Under the pieces are notes generated by a model that worked only from the letters and a program-made list of their open reading frames with translations, searched no databases and was not told where the DNA came from. From contig NC_059471.1 in the NCBI RefSeq assembly GCF_018139145.2, positions 98,458,914-98,522,913 on the forward strand: DNA of 64,000 nucleotides. Direction: 5' to 3'. This DNA comes from Gymnogyps californianus (taxonomy: Eukaryota > Chordata > Aves > Accipitriformes > Cathartidae). The translations under genes were made by a program, and so were the position numbers. Every line of letters starts with the position of its first letter. The first letter of the stretch is position 1. Below are positions 49,201 through 63,700 of the stretch, piece after piece.

Positions 49201-52200
49201 CCTCTCCTGCCATTACCCTCCCCAAACTGATGAGCTTCTCCCTCTATCGCAACCACAGCTGCTGTTTTTCCACCAGGGAATATACCTGTGCATGCACAGG
49301 CCCATCGCACAGGGCTAGAGCTGAACTGTTTCCTTGCTAGGTTGATTTTGAAAGCCGACTCTCTAGCATAGAGATGTGAAACCTCCACCCCAATGACAAC
49401 TTCTCCGGCATAGCCCAGTGCCCTGTGAAGTCCCACCTCTGTTCCCCATCCCTTCTGTTGATCTTTGTCCAGTCTCCATTTCCACCCCTTTGTCCCAAAG
49501 GATGCTCTGGGACTCCTGCTTCCCAGTTCCACACAGGTCGATGCCTGGCTTAGGGCAGCTCAGTGCCGCACGGGGGCTACGGCATGCCCCGATGTCTCTG
49601 GGCTCAGCAAGCTGAAGAAACCTGGTGCTGTGGGGTACGGGGTGCTGGGCAAGAAGGGGCACGCAGCCCACTGGCTGTAGCCATGTTCATATCTCAGGTC
49701 TGTGGGCACTATATGGCGTCTGGGCAATAAGGAAGTACAGACTGGTGTGTGCTACTGCAAGAGCCACCGATACGGTACCCGAGAGGCCTCTGTGGCCCCA
49801 GGTAAGGAAAAGGTTTCTCACCCCATTCTAGTCTAACAAAAGCCTTTCCCCTCCACTTTAGTTTCTGCACTTTCCATATTCAGCCCAGCTTAATCTTCAC
49901 CGCACCCACATACAGTATTTAGCCATGTTATTAAGCCTTTGTAGGCTGCAGCAGACACACACCACATTATGTGAAAAATATAGGAATTAATGTAATTGTT
50001 TTTAAACACGGCACAGTCTCCAACATAAATTAAAAACTTAAAGTAAGAGGTATGCATGGGAGATAATGGTAGGAGTACAAAAATGGCACTGGGCAAACAG
50101 CTCTTAAAGAACATGAATTTCTGGTTAAGGGGAAAAAAAAAAATCAGAAGGGGAAGCCTGAAAAAGTTTCCATTACATGAAACGTCTCCAAAATAATTCA
50201 TGAAACTTTTGTTGTGAAAATTAATATAATATAGATAGATTTGAGGACTTTAAAAAATTCTCCATATGCTATTCAAATGAATAAAAATAAGTAATGTTTT
50301 TATACATATGTCAAATAATATTTTTATCTTGAAAAACCTTAAGTAAACAAATTGGCTGATCAGATGTTGGAAATGAACAGAGTGAAAGGCAAAGAGTCAA
50401 GAAGTGGGAGGAAGCATTAAAGAGAAAATGTTTCTCTTTGCCAATACACAAAGTAGGATATATTAAAAGCGCCAATTAAATGAAACAGGAACAAGGATTT
50501 CATTTTTGTGAAATGCATATTGACATGAATATAAATTCTGAGCAAATTAAAAGTTTTGCCCATAAAATAACCACCCCAAACCCACTGCAAAAAATGTAAG
50601 CCCCAGCTCCTCACATCTTCCTCAATACTTTTGTTCTTCCTCCCCAGTGATGATGTGGAGAACGGTGAATTTCCTGGCCACAAGAGATGTGGGCAGTGTT
50701 TTAAAGGTATAGGGAAGCTCAATAGGAGGTGCAAGTGCTGATGGAAAGAGCAATGAGAGAGGTGAGAAGACTGGAAAAATATATCCCTTAAGAGAGAAAA
50801 CCTGACAAAGTAAGAATAGAAGAGTACTGGGGAACGAGAAGCTGACTTAACAGCCTGTGAGCAATGATGAACGTTTCCAATGCTTGACGCTTACAGTAGC
50901 AAGTTCACGCTCAGCTTTCACTCCAGTGTCTGTCTCCCAAGCTGAAAAATGAGTTAGCTAATAACCTGCACATTTCCCGTACAGCTCACTTGGGAACAGC
51001 ATCATTTACTTATCATCAGAAGTTTTATTTAGACACCGAGTAATAAGCCTGTCACGTAAGTAGGTCAAAGGCACTATTTGAAACACAAGTATCAATCCCA
51101 AGATATCCCCTCCGTAACATTTTACAGTTAAATATTGACATATAGGAAAGAATCTAGATCTGGGACATTTTTCATTCCTTAAGCTGCACCCAATTATTTT
51201 CATCCCTTATATCACTTCCTCACCGTCATTGAGATATACTTTTTTTTTCCAGCTCATCTTTTGCCTTAAAAGACAACTTCACTTCTCTTGTCTGTTCACG
51301 TGTTGGTTGAACACAGCCCTCCATATTATCCTCTGTTCCCTGCATCCACTGACTGGCAGATGATAAAAACCTTCTTCCCATCAACTGCAGCCATGCAAAG
51401 AGCATGCTGTGAGCCCACTGACAGAGTGGAACGACTGGGCTCCTCTGCACAGATAGAAGCTATCATGAGGACAGAGTATAACAGCACTTGGAGAAGGTGG
51501 TTCATTTCAAAGTTTTGCAGAACAAGGCCAGCTTGGGTGCCAAGCTCTCCGATGCAAGGGTCAGCTTTGAGGGACCTCATTTCACAGAGCCAAGTATGAG
51601 GGAGGGAAGAGGATTAGAGGGGAAGAGGAGTCCTGAGCCGTGACCGAATCGCATCAGAAATCCAAAATACCAACAGCATCACAAAAAACCCACACCTTAA
51701 TCCTGACAGCAAGAGCTCTGAGTCCCCCCTCGCTCCAAGGCTGTGTGGGAACATACCAGCGGGCAGCCCTGATGTCTCTGCGTGCACACGTGTGCACACA
51801 CACGCATGCAAACACGCCAGTTCATCATCGAATGTGCGTGATCAGGTCTCACCAAGGACAGCTTATCAGCAAGACAGCTATGAGAAAACAATAAACGCCA
51901 ATCTAATTACCCCTGCTTGTCTCATCGCTGGGTAAATATTGTGGAACTCATGCAGAGGAGTGCCGAGTCCCTTAAAATTCATCCGAAGCCACCCTGCGCC
52001 TCTCAGGATCTAAAACACTGGACACTCATATGCTAAATAAAACTCATCAAAATATCTGAGGGAAGAGTTTTCTATTAAAAGAAAAAAAAAAAGTCAGTTT
52101 AAACAGAATCAAAATGTTTTGCAGAAATGGTTTAAGTGTTTTCAAGAAAGGAAGAGACCAAACAATTTTTCAGATTAACAAAATGGAATAAGAAAATTGT

Positions 52201-55200
52201 TTTGATAGGGTGATTTTTTTTTTTAAACTATGTTCCCTCTATTAAAATATGTTTACCTGTATAACAGTAGAGTATAAGAGGTCCATACTATCAAAATGAA
52301 AGGTTTCTGGAGAATTTTCATTAGGAATAACTGAGTTTTGTCTTGCAAGAAATGTGGACTTTTTATTCCTACACAGGATTTAAATGTCAACACTGGACTT
52401 CAGAACAGAAGTACTAATTTCTCAGCAGTTCCACCACTAAAAACATGCTTCCCCTGATTAAGTTTCATGGTAACTCCTGTAATAAAGGCAGGAACCAGAT
52501 AAAGATACTTTTCCTCAAGGAGAAGGGGAAAACTCTGTAACCTGTGCTTGCTTGGAAAAGAGTTAAAGTTAATACATCTTTCCACAATGGCATATTCCTT
52601 AGACTGGACAGAACCCATTGAAAAAGCACACAGAAAAGTCATGTAGCACATACCAAAACCAATTAATTTCTTACTTTCCCACAGAGAAAATTGGCCATTG
52701 GGCGTTTTCATCTCCGCATCTCCAAGTCATTATGTCCCAACCACTCAGAGAATAAACTTTAGCTAATTAGACCACAGTCTCCCAGGTTTTAATCCTTGAA
52801 TATCATTTAAAGTTTACACCATAACACCAAAAGCTCCTTGACACCGACAGCTTAATTTGCTGTCATTGATCGCTGCACTGCCACTTTAATCAGATAGGCT
52901 ACCGTGTCAGAGACCCACTGAATTAGCAACCTGTGGTGTAATCCTGGGTGCGTAATACTGAGTTTTATATTAATAAAGGCTGATATCACCATGATGCACT
53001 CCTGAGGCAGATAGGAGATGCTGAAATGAGTGGAGTAATGAGGAACCCCACCCTTTCCATATATACTTGTTAATAACTGGTTTCCCTTAATAAAGCTTTT
53101 CTAAAGGACAGGCCTTTTCCTTCCCAGCAGCCATACATAATACCCGCATAAGCATAAATGGAGACATTTCCTTCCAAAGCGTTGCTCTTATGCAATGTCA
53201 AAAGGTATATCTCCATCAAGCCAGGGGCATGTAAAGAGAAAACCAACATTAAGCACAAGAAAGTGAACTCAAAGTGGGAACTGTCCTGTCTGTGAATAAG
53301 CCCTGGTGGACAAGACATTACGTTCCCACACGCCCCACACTCTTTTCTAAAGTGTATCTCTTCTCAGAAGACAGGCCAGAAAATGGCTTATGCCCACCCT
53401 GCACCCCCTTGGGTTCACAGCATGTTAGTGCAATCCTGCCATCGTTAGGGATTTCAGGAACCGGGCTGGACAACGAAGAGCAGCAGCTAGGCTGTAGGTC
53501 CTCCCGCCCTCAGTGCTGCCCCACTGCATAGACACCAACCTCCAGCAGAGAGGTAGAGCACTGAAAGGGACATCAAACAGCCACAGCTACATCTCCCAGA
53601 GCTCGTCTCTTGCCATCATTGGTCAGATACCTATTACACGCAAGTAACAGAAGAATCAAGGCCAAAATTTGCACACTTTATGTTTTTATCATTAGTTTCC
53701 TGCTAACTGGCCTAGAAGTCCATCTTGCAGCCTGCTTTTGCTGTAAATCAAATCCTTTTTCTTTTGCTATTGCCACAGAAGATGACATTTTCTCTCAAGC
53801 CCTCCTAAAACTTCCTCTCCTTCTTGCTGTGCTAGCTTGCATTTAAGTTAATTGGAGAGAGATCGTCAGCCAAGTGAAGTAAGGCCTGAACACAGCTGTG
53901 TGTCATATCTCTCCGTCTCTCTGTAAGATAAAGCTGGGTGGAGCCCAGGGAGCTGGTGTGGGGCAGGCGTGAGAGACCCAGGAGGGAAACACACAGTACA
54001 GGAGGGAGTGAGATGCACGCAGCTCCTTGCCCAGTGCAGTGAATGGGGAGCACTGGGAGGATGATGAGAGCCCCTGGTATTTACGTTAGGCATGCAATCC
54101 ATCCCTGCAGGGAGATGGCAGAATCAGGGGAGAGGGATGCAGGGAACTGAAAATCCCTGAAATAGAGGGATGAGAACACAGTGTGACACAGTTCATGCCT
54201 AGCAGTGTTCATAGCACTGATGTTAAGGACTACCCAGGCTACTAAAAGGAATGCAGTCATACCAGAGCCCTACCCCTCAAAAAAGCGCCTACCTTCTCCT
54301 CCTATCTGCATATCAAAAAACTTTGGTCCAGATCCTGAAAGCTGACCCACAATAAGGGAGCCAGACCAACCCTGTGGACCTCCAGAGAGACCAGCAAGGC
54401 TCAGGACAGGCCCTGGAGGTGGCCTTTGAGGATTAACACTGATCTGGGGAGAGGTGTGTGAAGGGTTGGATACATCCCTGCAGAAAAGAGGCAGATGAGA
54501 AGCCTCGAGCTGGGAAGGGTGGGCCTGAGCACTAAAGAAACATCTCTCCACAAAGAAAAGCATCCCAAAACACCACAGCTCTGCCATTACTGATCTTGAG
54601 GGAGCACAGGAGGAGCCCCAGGTGCATACAAGCCCCAAACATGTACAAACGGAGCAAGACATGCACCTGCCTCCTCCAGGAAACTGTGACATGAGGCCGG
54701 GGGCTGAGGCAGCACATAGCTACAGCAGGACTGGCAGCAAGTGCCCTGATGTCGGGTGGGCCTGTGCCCAGGCACCGGCCCTCCTCCCTCACTGCCCGGG
54801 GAGCGGGAAAAGCCCAGCAGGGCTTTTGGGGAAGAGCGGCTAAAGGGCATGGCCCCAGTTGCCTCCAGTTAGCCTGCCCACTAGTACGGAAAGGCAGGGG
54901 AAGATGAAATGAAGGGATAATGAGGACGAATCGATGACCATGATCACTCTGATAGGCAGCAGCCTCCACGCAGCATTGCCCAGTTGCTGTGGCAATTTCA
55001 GTAACACGGTGCAGGGATGGAGGGACTTGCAGGAGGACAACGTGCAGAAGCCCACGAGGTATTGTTTCTTCTCGGAAAGGACAGGTGCTGTCCAGGTGCC
55101 GTGCCAAGCCTTGCCTTGACTCAGCAAAGCCATGAGTGCGAGACACGCATGCAGCTGAGATCAGAAAGTACCTTGTGCTTGTCACATGGAAAGCACTATG

Positions 55201-58200
55201 GCAACTGGAGAGGAACACAGGAGGGCCAGATCCTGAGGTGATTACTCTGACCTTACTCAGTGGGAATTTTGCCTGAACAACAACCGAGTAATGACTTTGT
55301 GTGTTGGCACACACATGACACACCATTGCGTTTTATATGGGAGTTGTCTAGATTTCTAATTAGTTTGCACTTGTCCTGGTTGTATCTTGACAAAACAGCA
55401 CTAGACAAGCCTATTTTCTTCTGCCCCCTCCTGTATTTAATAGCATCTGTGATGCACCTAGAAAACACCCGGGGGGGCCTAGCTCCATGCTGCAACCTAA
55501 GCATAGCTACAAGGTGCACAAGTTCAAACTCACTGTGGGCTTTGGGCATGCTACAGGGATGGCGGCAGGGAAAGCCTGACTCTGCTGTGGACTACAGTAT
55601 GGACAGGAGCTTTTCCACCAGGCACAGTTGTGCATGGCTGGACTTTGTCCACCACCTCCTGTCCCCATAAGGTGCTGCAACTATGTCAACTGAGTGCAAA
55701 GATGTGACCCTGTGCTGTCTTTGCTGAAGGCTGTGGGGACAGCTGGGGTTTGTGGGGCAAGGAAAGCACTTGAACACCATCTGCTCACCCCGATTTCAGC
55801 TCTGCCCACAAGCAGACATTTACCACCTAGAGCATAGGTCACGAAGCACCTCTCTGTTCAGCTCTCAGGACAGCCCTCCCCAGCACTGCCCACAGATTGA
55901 CAGACGCCTCGTCCTGTTTGTGGTTTAATGCTTCTCCACCACCACCGTGTTTGGGAAGAAATCCTAAAGCAGCGGTGTCTCCGATCTGGCTCTGCTCCAA
56001 GACTTGGAGGCTGCCCGACCTCCTCCCCACCGCAAGCAGCTGCACACCCTGACGCAGGCCTGACCTGTGATGACTGTTCTCCCCAGCCCAATTTCCTGGT
56101 CAAAGTTCTCCGACTCCTCTGAGCATACACTTAAGTTATTATATAACACCCTCTAAGTGCTGTAAAGTGTTTCAGCATCAGTGAAACACCGTTTCTGAAG
56201 ATGAAAAATAAAACCCCATCACCCCCACAGACCTCTGTCACCAAAAGTTATTGCAGAATTCATTCCAGTTGAGGCTGAAAGGAGAACTTTGCAAGTGTTA
56301 CAAGATGGCTCTTATTTCTTTGAATAGACAGAAAGAGATTCCCCTTGCAGACACCTGTAATTTTATTTCTAAACCCAAAGGAAGATGCGTGTGTGTAATT
56401 ATGCAGCAACGTGCTTTCAGTCAGGGATTTAATAGCAAGATACAGAAAAGAAAAACACCATGTGTGTCAAACTAAATATTGTCCTTATGAAACACAGTGA
56501 TAACAACAGATCAAACCAGAGACCAGAGTGCAATGCGTACTCCAAACAGCCCAAAAAGTCACATTGCTCTGTACAATGGGAGGGTTTGCATCCCTCCCAC
56601 AGCCTCACTGAAGCTGACAGGAGTGCAAAGAGCGGCCGAGCCCGATGTGCTGTTCAGTCTGAAACCGCCACCTGTTGTGACAAGTGTGTTGTTATAGGAG
56701 ATATACTGCAAGCATTTGGCACCTTTAAAATCTATTTTGATCTTCAGATAAGATCAATTTACTAAAACAAGCTCAGAAATTGCAAAGGTCTCGTTACCGG
56801 CTGAAAGGAGAACAGTTCCAGGAAAGCTTTTAAGGGCATGGGTCAAGCACGCAATGCCAAGTTTAATAGCAGCAATTTAGGATGCTGCTACCTGTTAAGC
56901 TGTTTGTAACCCAGGCCTTTGCACTGCATGGCCAGCCACCAGCAAGGCTGTAAAACAGACCACATGCCAGCACCTCAACCTTGCCAGGGCTGAGCTCACA
57001 GACTAGCTCAGACCCTGTTACAGGTAATCACTTGGCACTGAAACAGCCAAAGCACACGTGCATGATCTCTCTGCCACCAAAGGCAGACTTCTGCTGCTAA
57101 AAGCCAGTTTGCCCTTAAACCACCATGGACATTTCTGCTCTGAATGCGTTTAACCTTATTTTACTGTTTAACTGGCACAATTGGCAGTATGTTCAAATAG
57201 AGAATTAAATGGAGATGTAAGCACCCAAAAGCAGACTGGCATATAACATGAGGGGTTGCTTTCCAAAACGTGGAGGAACTCAGACTTCAAAACTGACCAA
57301 ATGAGTTGAACTTAAGACTCTTGCTAGTTTTGAACAGCAGCCAAGTCTCCTATCCAGCTCAAGTGCAGGGTAACCAACACCTTTCCAGTCTCATCAGATA
57401 TATTTTTTGGCATCACCATTGGTCTCATAGAACTTGCTCTGTAATCTGGCATTTTACTGAATAAGTACATTGAGGTATATAACTTTCCTTAACTGGCAAG
57501 GAAGTTCACACTGAATCTATTTCTGAAGTTACCACACAGGGTAACTCAGCCACATTGCAACAGGATATATAAATCCCTGCAAACATAAACTCTTAGGAAA
57601 AAAAACGATTACTCACTTGGATTTTGTCATTGACAGACTGCTTTGCAGACTACATACAGGAGGCAACAAGCATACGTGCACATTTCCACAAAAAAGTCTC
57701 TGCCATTTTCATACATAAGAGACACACAAGCTTGAGTTTCCTGACCAAAATATTTCTGGATGAAAAATTACTCTGACCTCAGAATTTAAATTTTTTATTT
57801 TGTGCAGTTTCAGGGTTTTTTTGGGCAGCTTCACACCATCTTTCTAAGAGCAGTCACACAGTACAGAAATTGAGGTATACCATGCCCTTATTGTTTTCTG
57901 CTGAGCTGAACTTCTTAGAACAGTTAGATTTTTATGATGTATTTTCTACCATACAGTATTTCCTCAATGGAGATGTTTTTCAACATAGAAACTTGATCCT
58001 AAAGAAGAAAGGACATGACGTGCCCTAATTTCAGTTCTGACTGCACACCTGAAAATCCAGCAGCAGCAACTGACAGGCTCTAATCTGAAGCATTTCTGGA
58101 CCAATTTTTTAAAAAATTGTTTTATATTCAGCATAAAAACATAATCCTCTCAATAGACAGGAATTCCAAGTTTCATTCACCTGTAAATATCTACTTATCT

Positions 58201-60132
58201 GTTCATATCTGTAGAGATACAGAATAGACACCTTCCCTAAGAATTGACCCCTGTACTTTTTTCAAGACATTCCTGTGCTGACAATAAACTTGTGCTTATA
58301 TGAAAGGTTTCCTTTGTTTCATGCTTTTATACAATCCAGTACTGCTGATAATCAAACACTACGATAAAACAGTAAGAGTCTCCCCTCCCCTGAAAAATCC
58401 CAAGTATTTTAAGTGTGGATGAGTACTTTGTCTGGGAAGCAGGAAGACAGTGTGTCGACAGACAAGTTACCATCCAAAAAGCATTAATGTTTAGGGCAGA
58501 AAAACAGATGTGGCAATAAGAGTCTTTTGAGGGCAATTCATTCTTGAAATTAAGATGAGACACTTGTCAGTCGATGGATCTGCTTAGTGTGAGTAGTCTC
58601 TCCTGAAGAAATTTCAGCATGAAGAAGAAAAAAGTACAGTAGAAGGGAATGAAATGATCTCCTAAAACCACACCCCACGAAAGCATTTCCTTCCTTCACT
58701 AGTTGAAAAGCGCCCTACTGCAGATTTCTTGGGCTTACTTTTTTATATATATGTATTTTTTTCCCCCCCCTCATTGTGGCTTAGCACTGAAATAAATAAT
58801 TTCTCTGGGAGAGAGGTTTAGGAAACAATGGGGAGAAGGAGTGGCTTGTTTGGAAACATAATGACACAGCTGGACACAGTGTCAACAGAGATTTCAATGC
58901 ACTTGCACAAGAAGATATTATGGGAGAGGTCTGCGCCGTAACTGGGCGAAATACTTCTGCTTGTATCAATAATGTATCATCATTGCAATGCAAATCGGTC
59001 TATACCAGGTTCTACCTTACAGCATTGGCACAGACCTTCATTATGAAGCCATCTTTGGTCATGAGAAACAGGAGGTCATTTCTTTCAGCACCACATTAGT
59101 GACTTGTCTACAAATACCTGAACTCTTAGCTCCAGCACATAGCTGGCGTAACAACCTTGGAGAAGATTACTTCATTTTAGAAGAAAAAGTAAGCTGTGTC
59201 TATTAATTAGATTTCTGTGTTGAAAGATACCATTTTAAATTCTGTGTATTTCACACAAGTTACTGAAGGTTCTTCCTGATAGACTTTTATATGTGTGCAC
59301 CTCCCCCCCCCAAAAAAAGTGTTTTTGAAAGAATTGTCCTGTTCCCACCCACCAAGAAACCTAGTATTTGGAAAATGATTTCTTTAATGAAGGTATTTCA
59401 AATCATACTCTGAAGCCAAATTAAGAAAGCCTCAAGAAGAAAACACAGACTATTTCAGATTCTTTCAAGTTAAAAATTCTAATTATCAGTGTTTGTGAAG
59501 ATCATTTCTATCATCCCATTAACTCAAGAAATTAATTAATAAATAAGTTTTTAATTGACCTTCACTTCTTTACTTTTCCTCTTCGCTCTGCACACTGCTG
59601 CCCTCCCAAGTCTCTCCTTCTCTCCTCCCCGCAAACAGGCTTGTCATAGACTTTTTCAGAGCACAGACTGGAGGGCTGTCACCTGCTCCACCAGGCCAAA
59701 GACTGGCATCTCCTCCCAGGGTGAGGGGAGGAGCAGCCCAGGGTCATGCTCCAGCTTTTGCCTCAGCTCCATCCTCACCACCACTAGCAGGGTGACTGCT
59801 GCCTCTGCTCTGCCCCTTACACTCCCTGCCCTGCTCCAAGGTAGGAGTTCACGTCAAGGCTCAGTAACTTGTTGTTACCAAACGCGGAAACTCATGCTCT
59901 CCTTCCTTCCTCCTCCTCCCTCCACCTGCCCCATGGCAGGTAGCTGGGCAGAGGACACCCTGACTATTGGGGTGTGCAGGGGGAGGGCAAGGGAGGGCAA
60001 CCAGTGTTTGGCCTGTGGGCAGTCACCTCTTCCTCTGCTTGCTTAATGCACACCTGGTCTACTCTTTGCTCTTTCTTTGTATGAGAAGCCCAATGGTCAC
60101 ATACAACTTGTAGTATTATTTAAGCATCATAT
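43227..60132. other. Downstream intergenic DNA, second part
   Basis: No supportable gene. Several AT-rich non-repetitive blocks (46200-47130, 50200-50560, 52020-52400, 57400-58350) could be conserved noncoding DNA, but conservation cannot be judged here. Long ORFs at 47456-47893 (+) and 54532-55326 (-) show no recognisable domains. Confidence 0.7.
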
Positions 60133-60722
60133 TGTCCTGGTTTCGGCTGGGACAGAGTTAACTCTCTTCTTAGTAGCTGGCATATTGCTGTGTTTTGGAT
60201 TTAGTGTGAGAATGATGTTGATAACACGCTGATGTTTTAGTTGTTGCTAAGTAGCGCTTATCTTCAGCCAAGGACTTTTCAGTTTCCCATGCTCTGCCAG
60301 CAAGCAGGTGTGCAGGAAGCTGGGAGGGAGCACAGCCGGGGCAGCTGACCTGACCTAGCCAAAGGGGTATTCCATACCATGGAACATCATGCCCAGTATA
60401 TAAACAGGGGGGAGTTGGCTGGGAGGCACGGATCACGGCTCGGGAACTAACTGGGCATCAGTCAGCGGGTGGTGAGCAACTGCATTGTGCATCACTGTTT
60501 CCCCCCCCCCCCTTTTTTGTTATATTCCTTTTCATTACTATTATTATATTTCATTATTACTATTGTTAGTATTATATTTTACTTTAGTTATTAAACTGTT
60601 CTTATCTCAACCCACGAGTTTTACTTTTTTTCCCCCCCTTTCCTCCTCCTCACCCCACTGGGAGGGGGGAGGGGGAAGCGGCTGTGTGGTGCTTGGTTGC
60701 TGACTGGGGTTAAACCACGACA
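60133..60722 (+). mobile_element. Solo LTR of an avian endogenous retrovirus (590 bp)
   Basis: Starts TGTCCTGGTTTCGGCTGGGA and ends ggttaaaccacgaca. A TATATAAA box lies at 60397-60404 and ATTAAA near 60592, followed by ctcaacccacgag. Flanks are CATAT (60128-60132) and CATGT (60723-60727), a 5-bp duplication with one difference. It is the same family as the - strand LTR at 18476, sharing ends, promoter block and 3' region. No internal region is present. Confidence 0.9.
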
Positions 60723-63700
60723 CATGTTTATCTTTGTGGAACCTGATCGTGCTGCTGAGTCTGGTGGGAGTTGACTCAAGTGCACCATCTGCTTAAATAA
60801 GTTAGTTCAATGCTATATTAGAAATATCCTCAAATCAAATGTAATTCAGCTTCTTGCTCATGCTCCCCGCTTTGCATAACTAAACCCATAACTGGACTTT
60901 TTTGGCTCTAGAATCCACCCAGTATGCAAGCAATCCTAAACTTTATGGAAACACAGACCTTTCCATGGATATTAAGACTTATCTGGCCATCTAGATATCA
61001 GTGTCAGTGCTACTCCTGACTGTCGGTCCAGCCTGCTCTTCACAACAGCAGAAGAGAAGCTCCACAGAACTCGGGACATGCCCCTGCAGAAAGGCAGGGG
61101 AACATGCTGTTGTAAGCCTAGTTCGCTCTGCGTAGAAATCCAGATGGTAAGTGTATGTTAGAGGGTTGCTTTGTTTTTTATTGTTTTTTAATGGACAAGA
61201 CTCTAGCCCTCATTTATCACAGGGGAGGCGTGCCAAAAAAAGAACCAAGCAGAGATAGTCACACACGCCCAAGCTTGCAGAGGTCTCCAAACAATGACTC
61301 AGCAACTAGACCTCTCTTGGCCATCTCACAGCAACCTCAGCACGCCAGAGTAACAGCGATGACAGCTCAATGTCAACATTAGTTCTTCAACAGTTGGTCT
61401 TTTCTGTAGGTTAAGCAAAGTCTGTGGTAGGTATGAAGATCATAAAGAGGTACGAAACTCTGCCGGGAGGGAAATGCAACAGGAGGGGAAGAAAAGACAC
61501 AAAAATGGAAATGAGAGGGCTAGGGCATGGAGGGAGAGAGAGAGAAGGAGACAGCAGAGTCAGACAAGTCAGAAATAGTAGCAACCTAAAGGGCTAGCTT
61601 GTGAAGAAACCATTAAAAAAACCACTAATTAAAGACCAGAGAAAAATTATATCCTTGCTCCCTCTATGCAAGCCTCTTCTTGATACCAGGGATTCTTCTA
61701 CAGGGAGAGACAAAACAAAGACCTGACCTTAGAGCTAGTTATTCCTATAAAGGAGCTCCAAATAAATCTACTTGCCCACGAGGCCAGAGAGGAGTCTCTG
61801 GGCTGAGACCCCCCCGAAACTGCCAGCACTGTAGTTGAGGGAGAGCAGCCACAGCACACCTTGTCTTCCCCAAAAGCTCCTTGTCTTCCCAAAGAGTGAG
61901 TGCCTTGGACAGAGCACATCTTTTGGAGGTAGGTGATGTGCCAACCTCCTCTGCCAGTGCAATTAGCTGTGAGCCACTGCAGGGCTGCCTGCCTCCCAGC
62001 AGGAATCATTGCTGAGCTTTCTGCTCCAACCTGATGTTTGCTGGGGACTTTCAAAACATCCAGAAATGTGATAAATGATTTATCTTTCCCACTGTCACAG
62101 TCGGCTCCCCTCACACAGGTCGGCTCCCCTCCTACCTCACAATACCCCAGGGCACAATTAAAGCCTTTCTGGATAACACGAACGCTCCCTGGAGCGCTAA
62201 TCATGCCGGAAAGATTGTTGAAGCACTTAGAAACCTAAAGCTTATCTTCTGTGCCATACAAAAGGGGATCTGCTTCTGCAGCCATCCTAATCTGCAGGAT
62301 TCTATTTAAATTTCAGCTAACTCCCAGTCCCACACTGGGAATAAGAAAAGGCTGATTAGAAGTTGGGTGAATCAATATGTGCTGAATGGCCTAGAGAAGT
62401 AGGAACATTCATTTTGGCACTAATAAAACTGGGAAAGCTGTGGGTGGATGACTAAAAGGAACAAAGGGCTGCTTAACAGCGTTGAGCTAGGGTAAAAAGG
62501 CCAGGAAGAAAAGAGCTCATAAAACTTTATGACTAAGATCAGAATGAGATGAGAAATACACTGGAAGAAGTGTTGGATCAGGAAACGCCGCTCAAAACCT
62601 ACGGTGAGTCATGTCGACTCCTGCCTTTTAGGACAGGAGGTCTGCCTTGCTGAAAGGGTCAAGTTCCCCTCTTTGATGCCCCCATGAAATGGCTGGTTTC
62701 CTTCAGTGAATTCATGTGACTGCTCAAGGGAGGTCCAACCCTACATTTCAATGCAAGATAAGCACAAAGGTGCTGGAGCTGCTGGTTATTCCAGAGTTGC
62801 ATTAAGAACATCAACATTAGGAAAAGGGGGAAAAATTACCCAGAGGAGGTTACAGGGCAACAGATGTGCCCTGAAGGACTCAGAACAAGGAGAAAAAGCA
62901 ACAGCTTCAGCCTTTGGGAAGAGGCCGAGCATTCAACCAAGCCGGAAACGGGACGACCTGGGGCCAATGTTACAGCACTTTGTCAGGGCCTGTATTTCTT
63001 CTGCCCTTGCTTTATTTGCCCTGTGGCTATACGGAGAACTTTCTCCTCCAAAGTTGTCAATTTGCAAGTCTCATGAGCGTTTAACTCGCTTAATAATCTG
63101 TTTTTTGCTAATGTATATTTTGAGCCGCAGTCTCTGTTCATTAAAAACAATTTTCTTCTAGAACTATAGAATGGTTTCAATATTTTGCAACAGCAACATG
63201 TGAGGTCCCATGGAGAGCTAGTGTTCAGACTTATTAAAAAAGATTACTGAAACATTCAAGTAAGATTGTTTTCTATTATGTTTCAGAAGCAGTATTCAAT
63301 ATTATAAACAAATACAGCACCAGGATAGATACCTAAAGGGGCTTGGTTTTGTGCCTTGATTGCCTTTCGGTAGTTTTGCCTTCTTTTACCCCCCCTCCCT
63401 TAAAACCTACAGTCCAACAACCTTTGGCACTGATGTGTCGTAGACCAGAAACAACACTGAGCACAGATGTGCAATTCCAAGCTCTGTCATAAGGTCACCA
63501 TGCCCCTCACAGAGCTTCAGTCCAGATTTTGATTACTTTTAAAGATTATTTACAAAACTCATTAGAAACACTAGCGCAAGGCTGCTGGAACTACACAGAA
63601 AACAACCAGTGGGATTTTTAGTTGTTTTTATTTAGTAAGCCTAAATTTGGGTTTCAGACACTCTGAACCACAGTCCTTGTCAACATGTTACTTTTCTGCC

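Noticed and set aside
58102..58119. 18-bp A/T palindrome caattttttaaaaaattg
   Set aside because: Short and made of T and A runs, so expected by chance in AT-rich DNA.
62706..63161. 151-codon plus-strand ORF near the right edge
   Set aside because: No recognisable domain or splice context, and length is within chance for the window.
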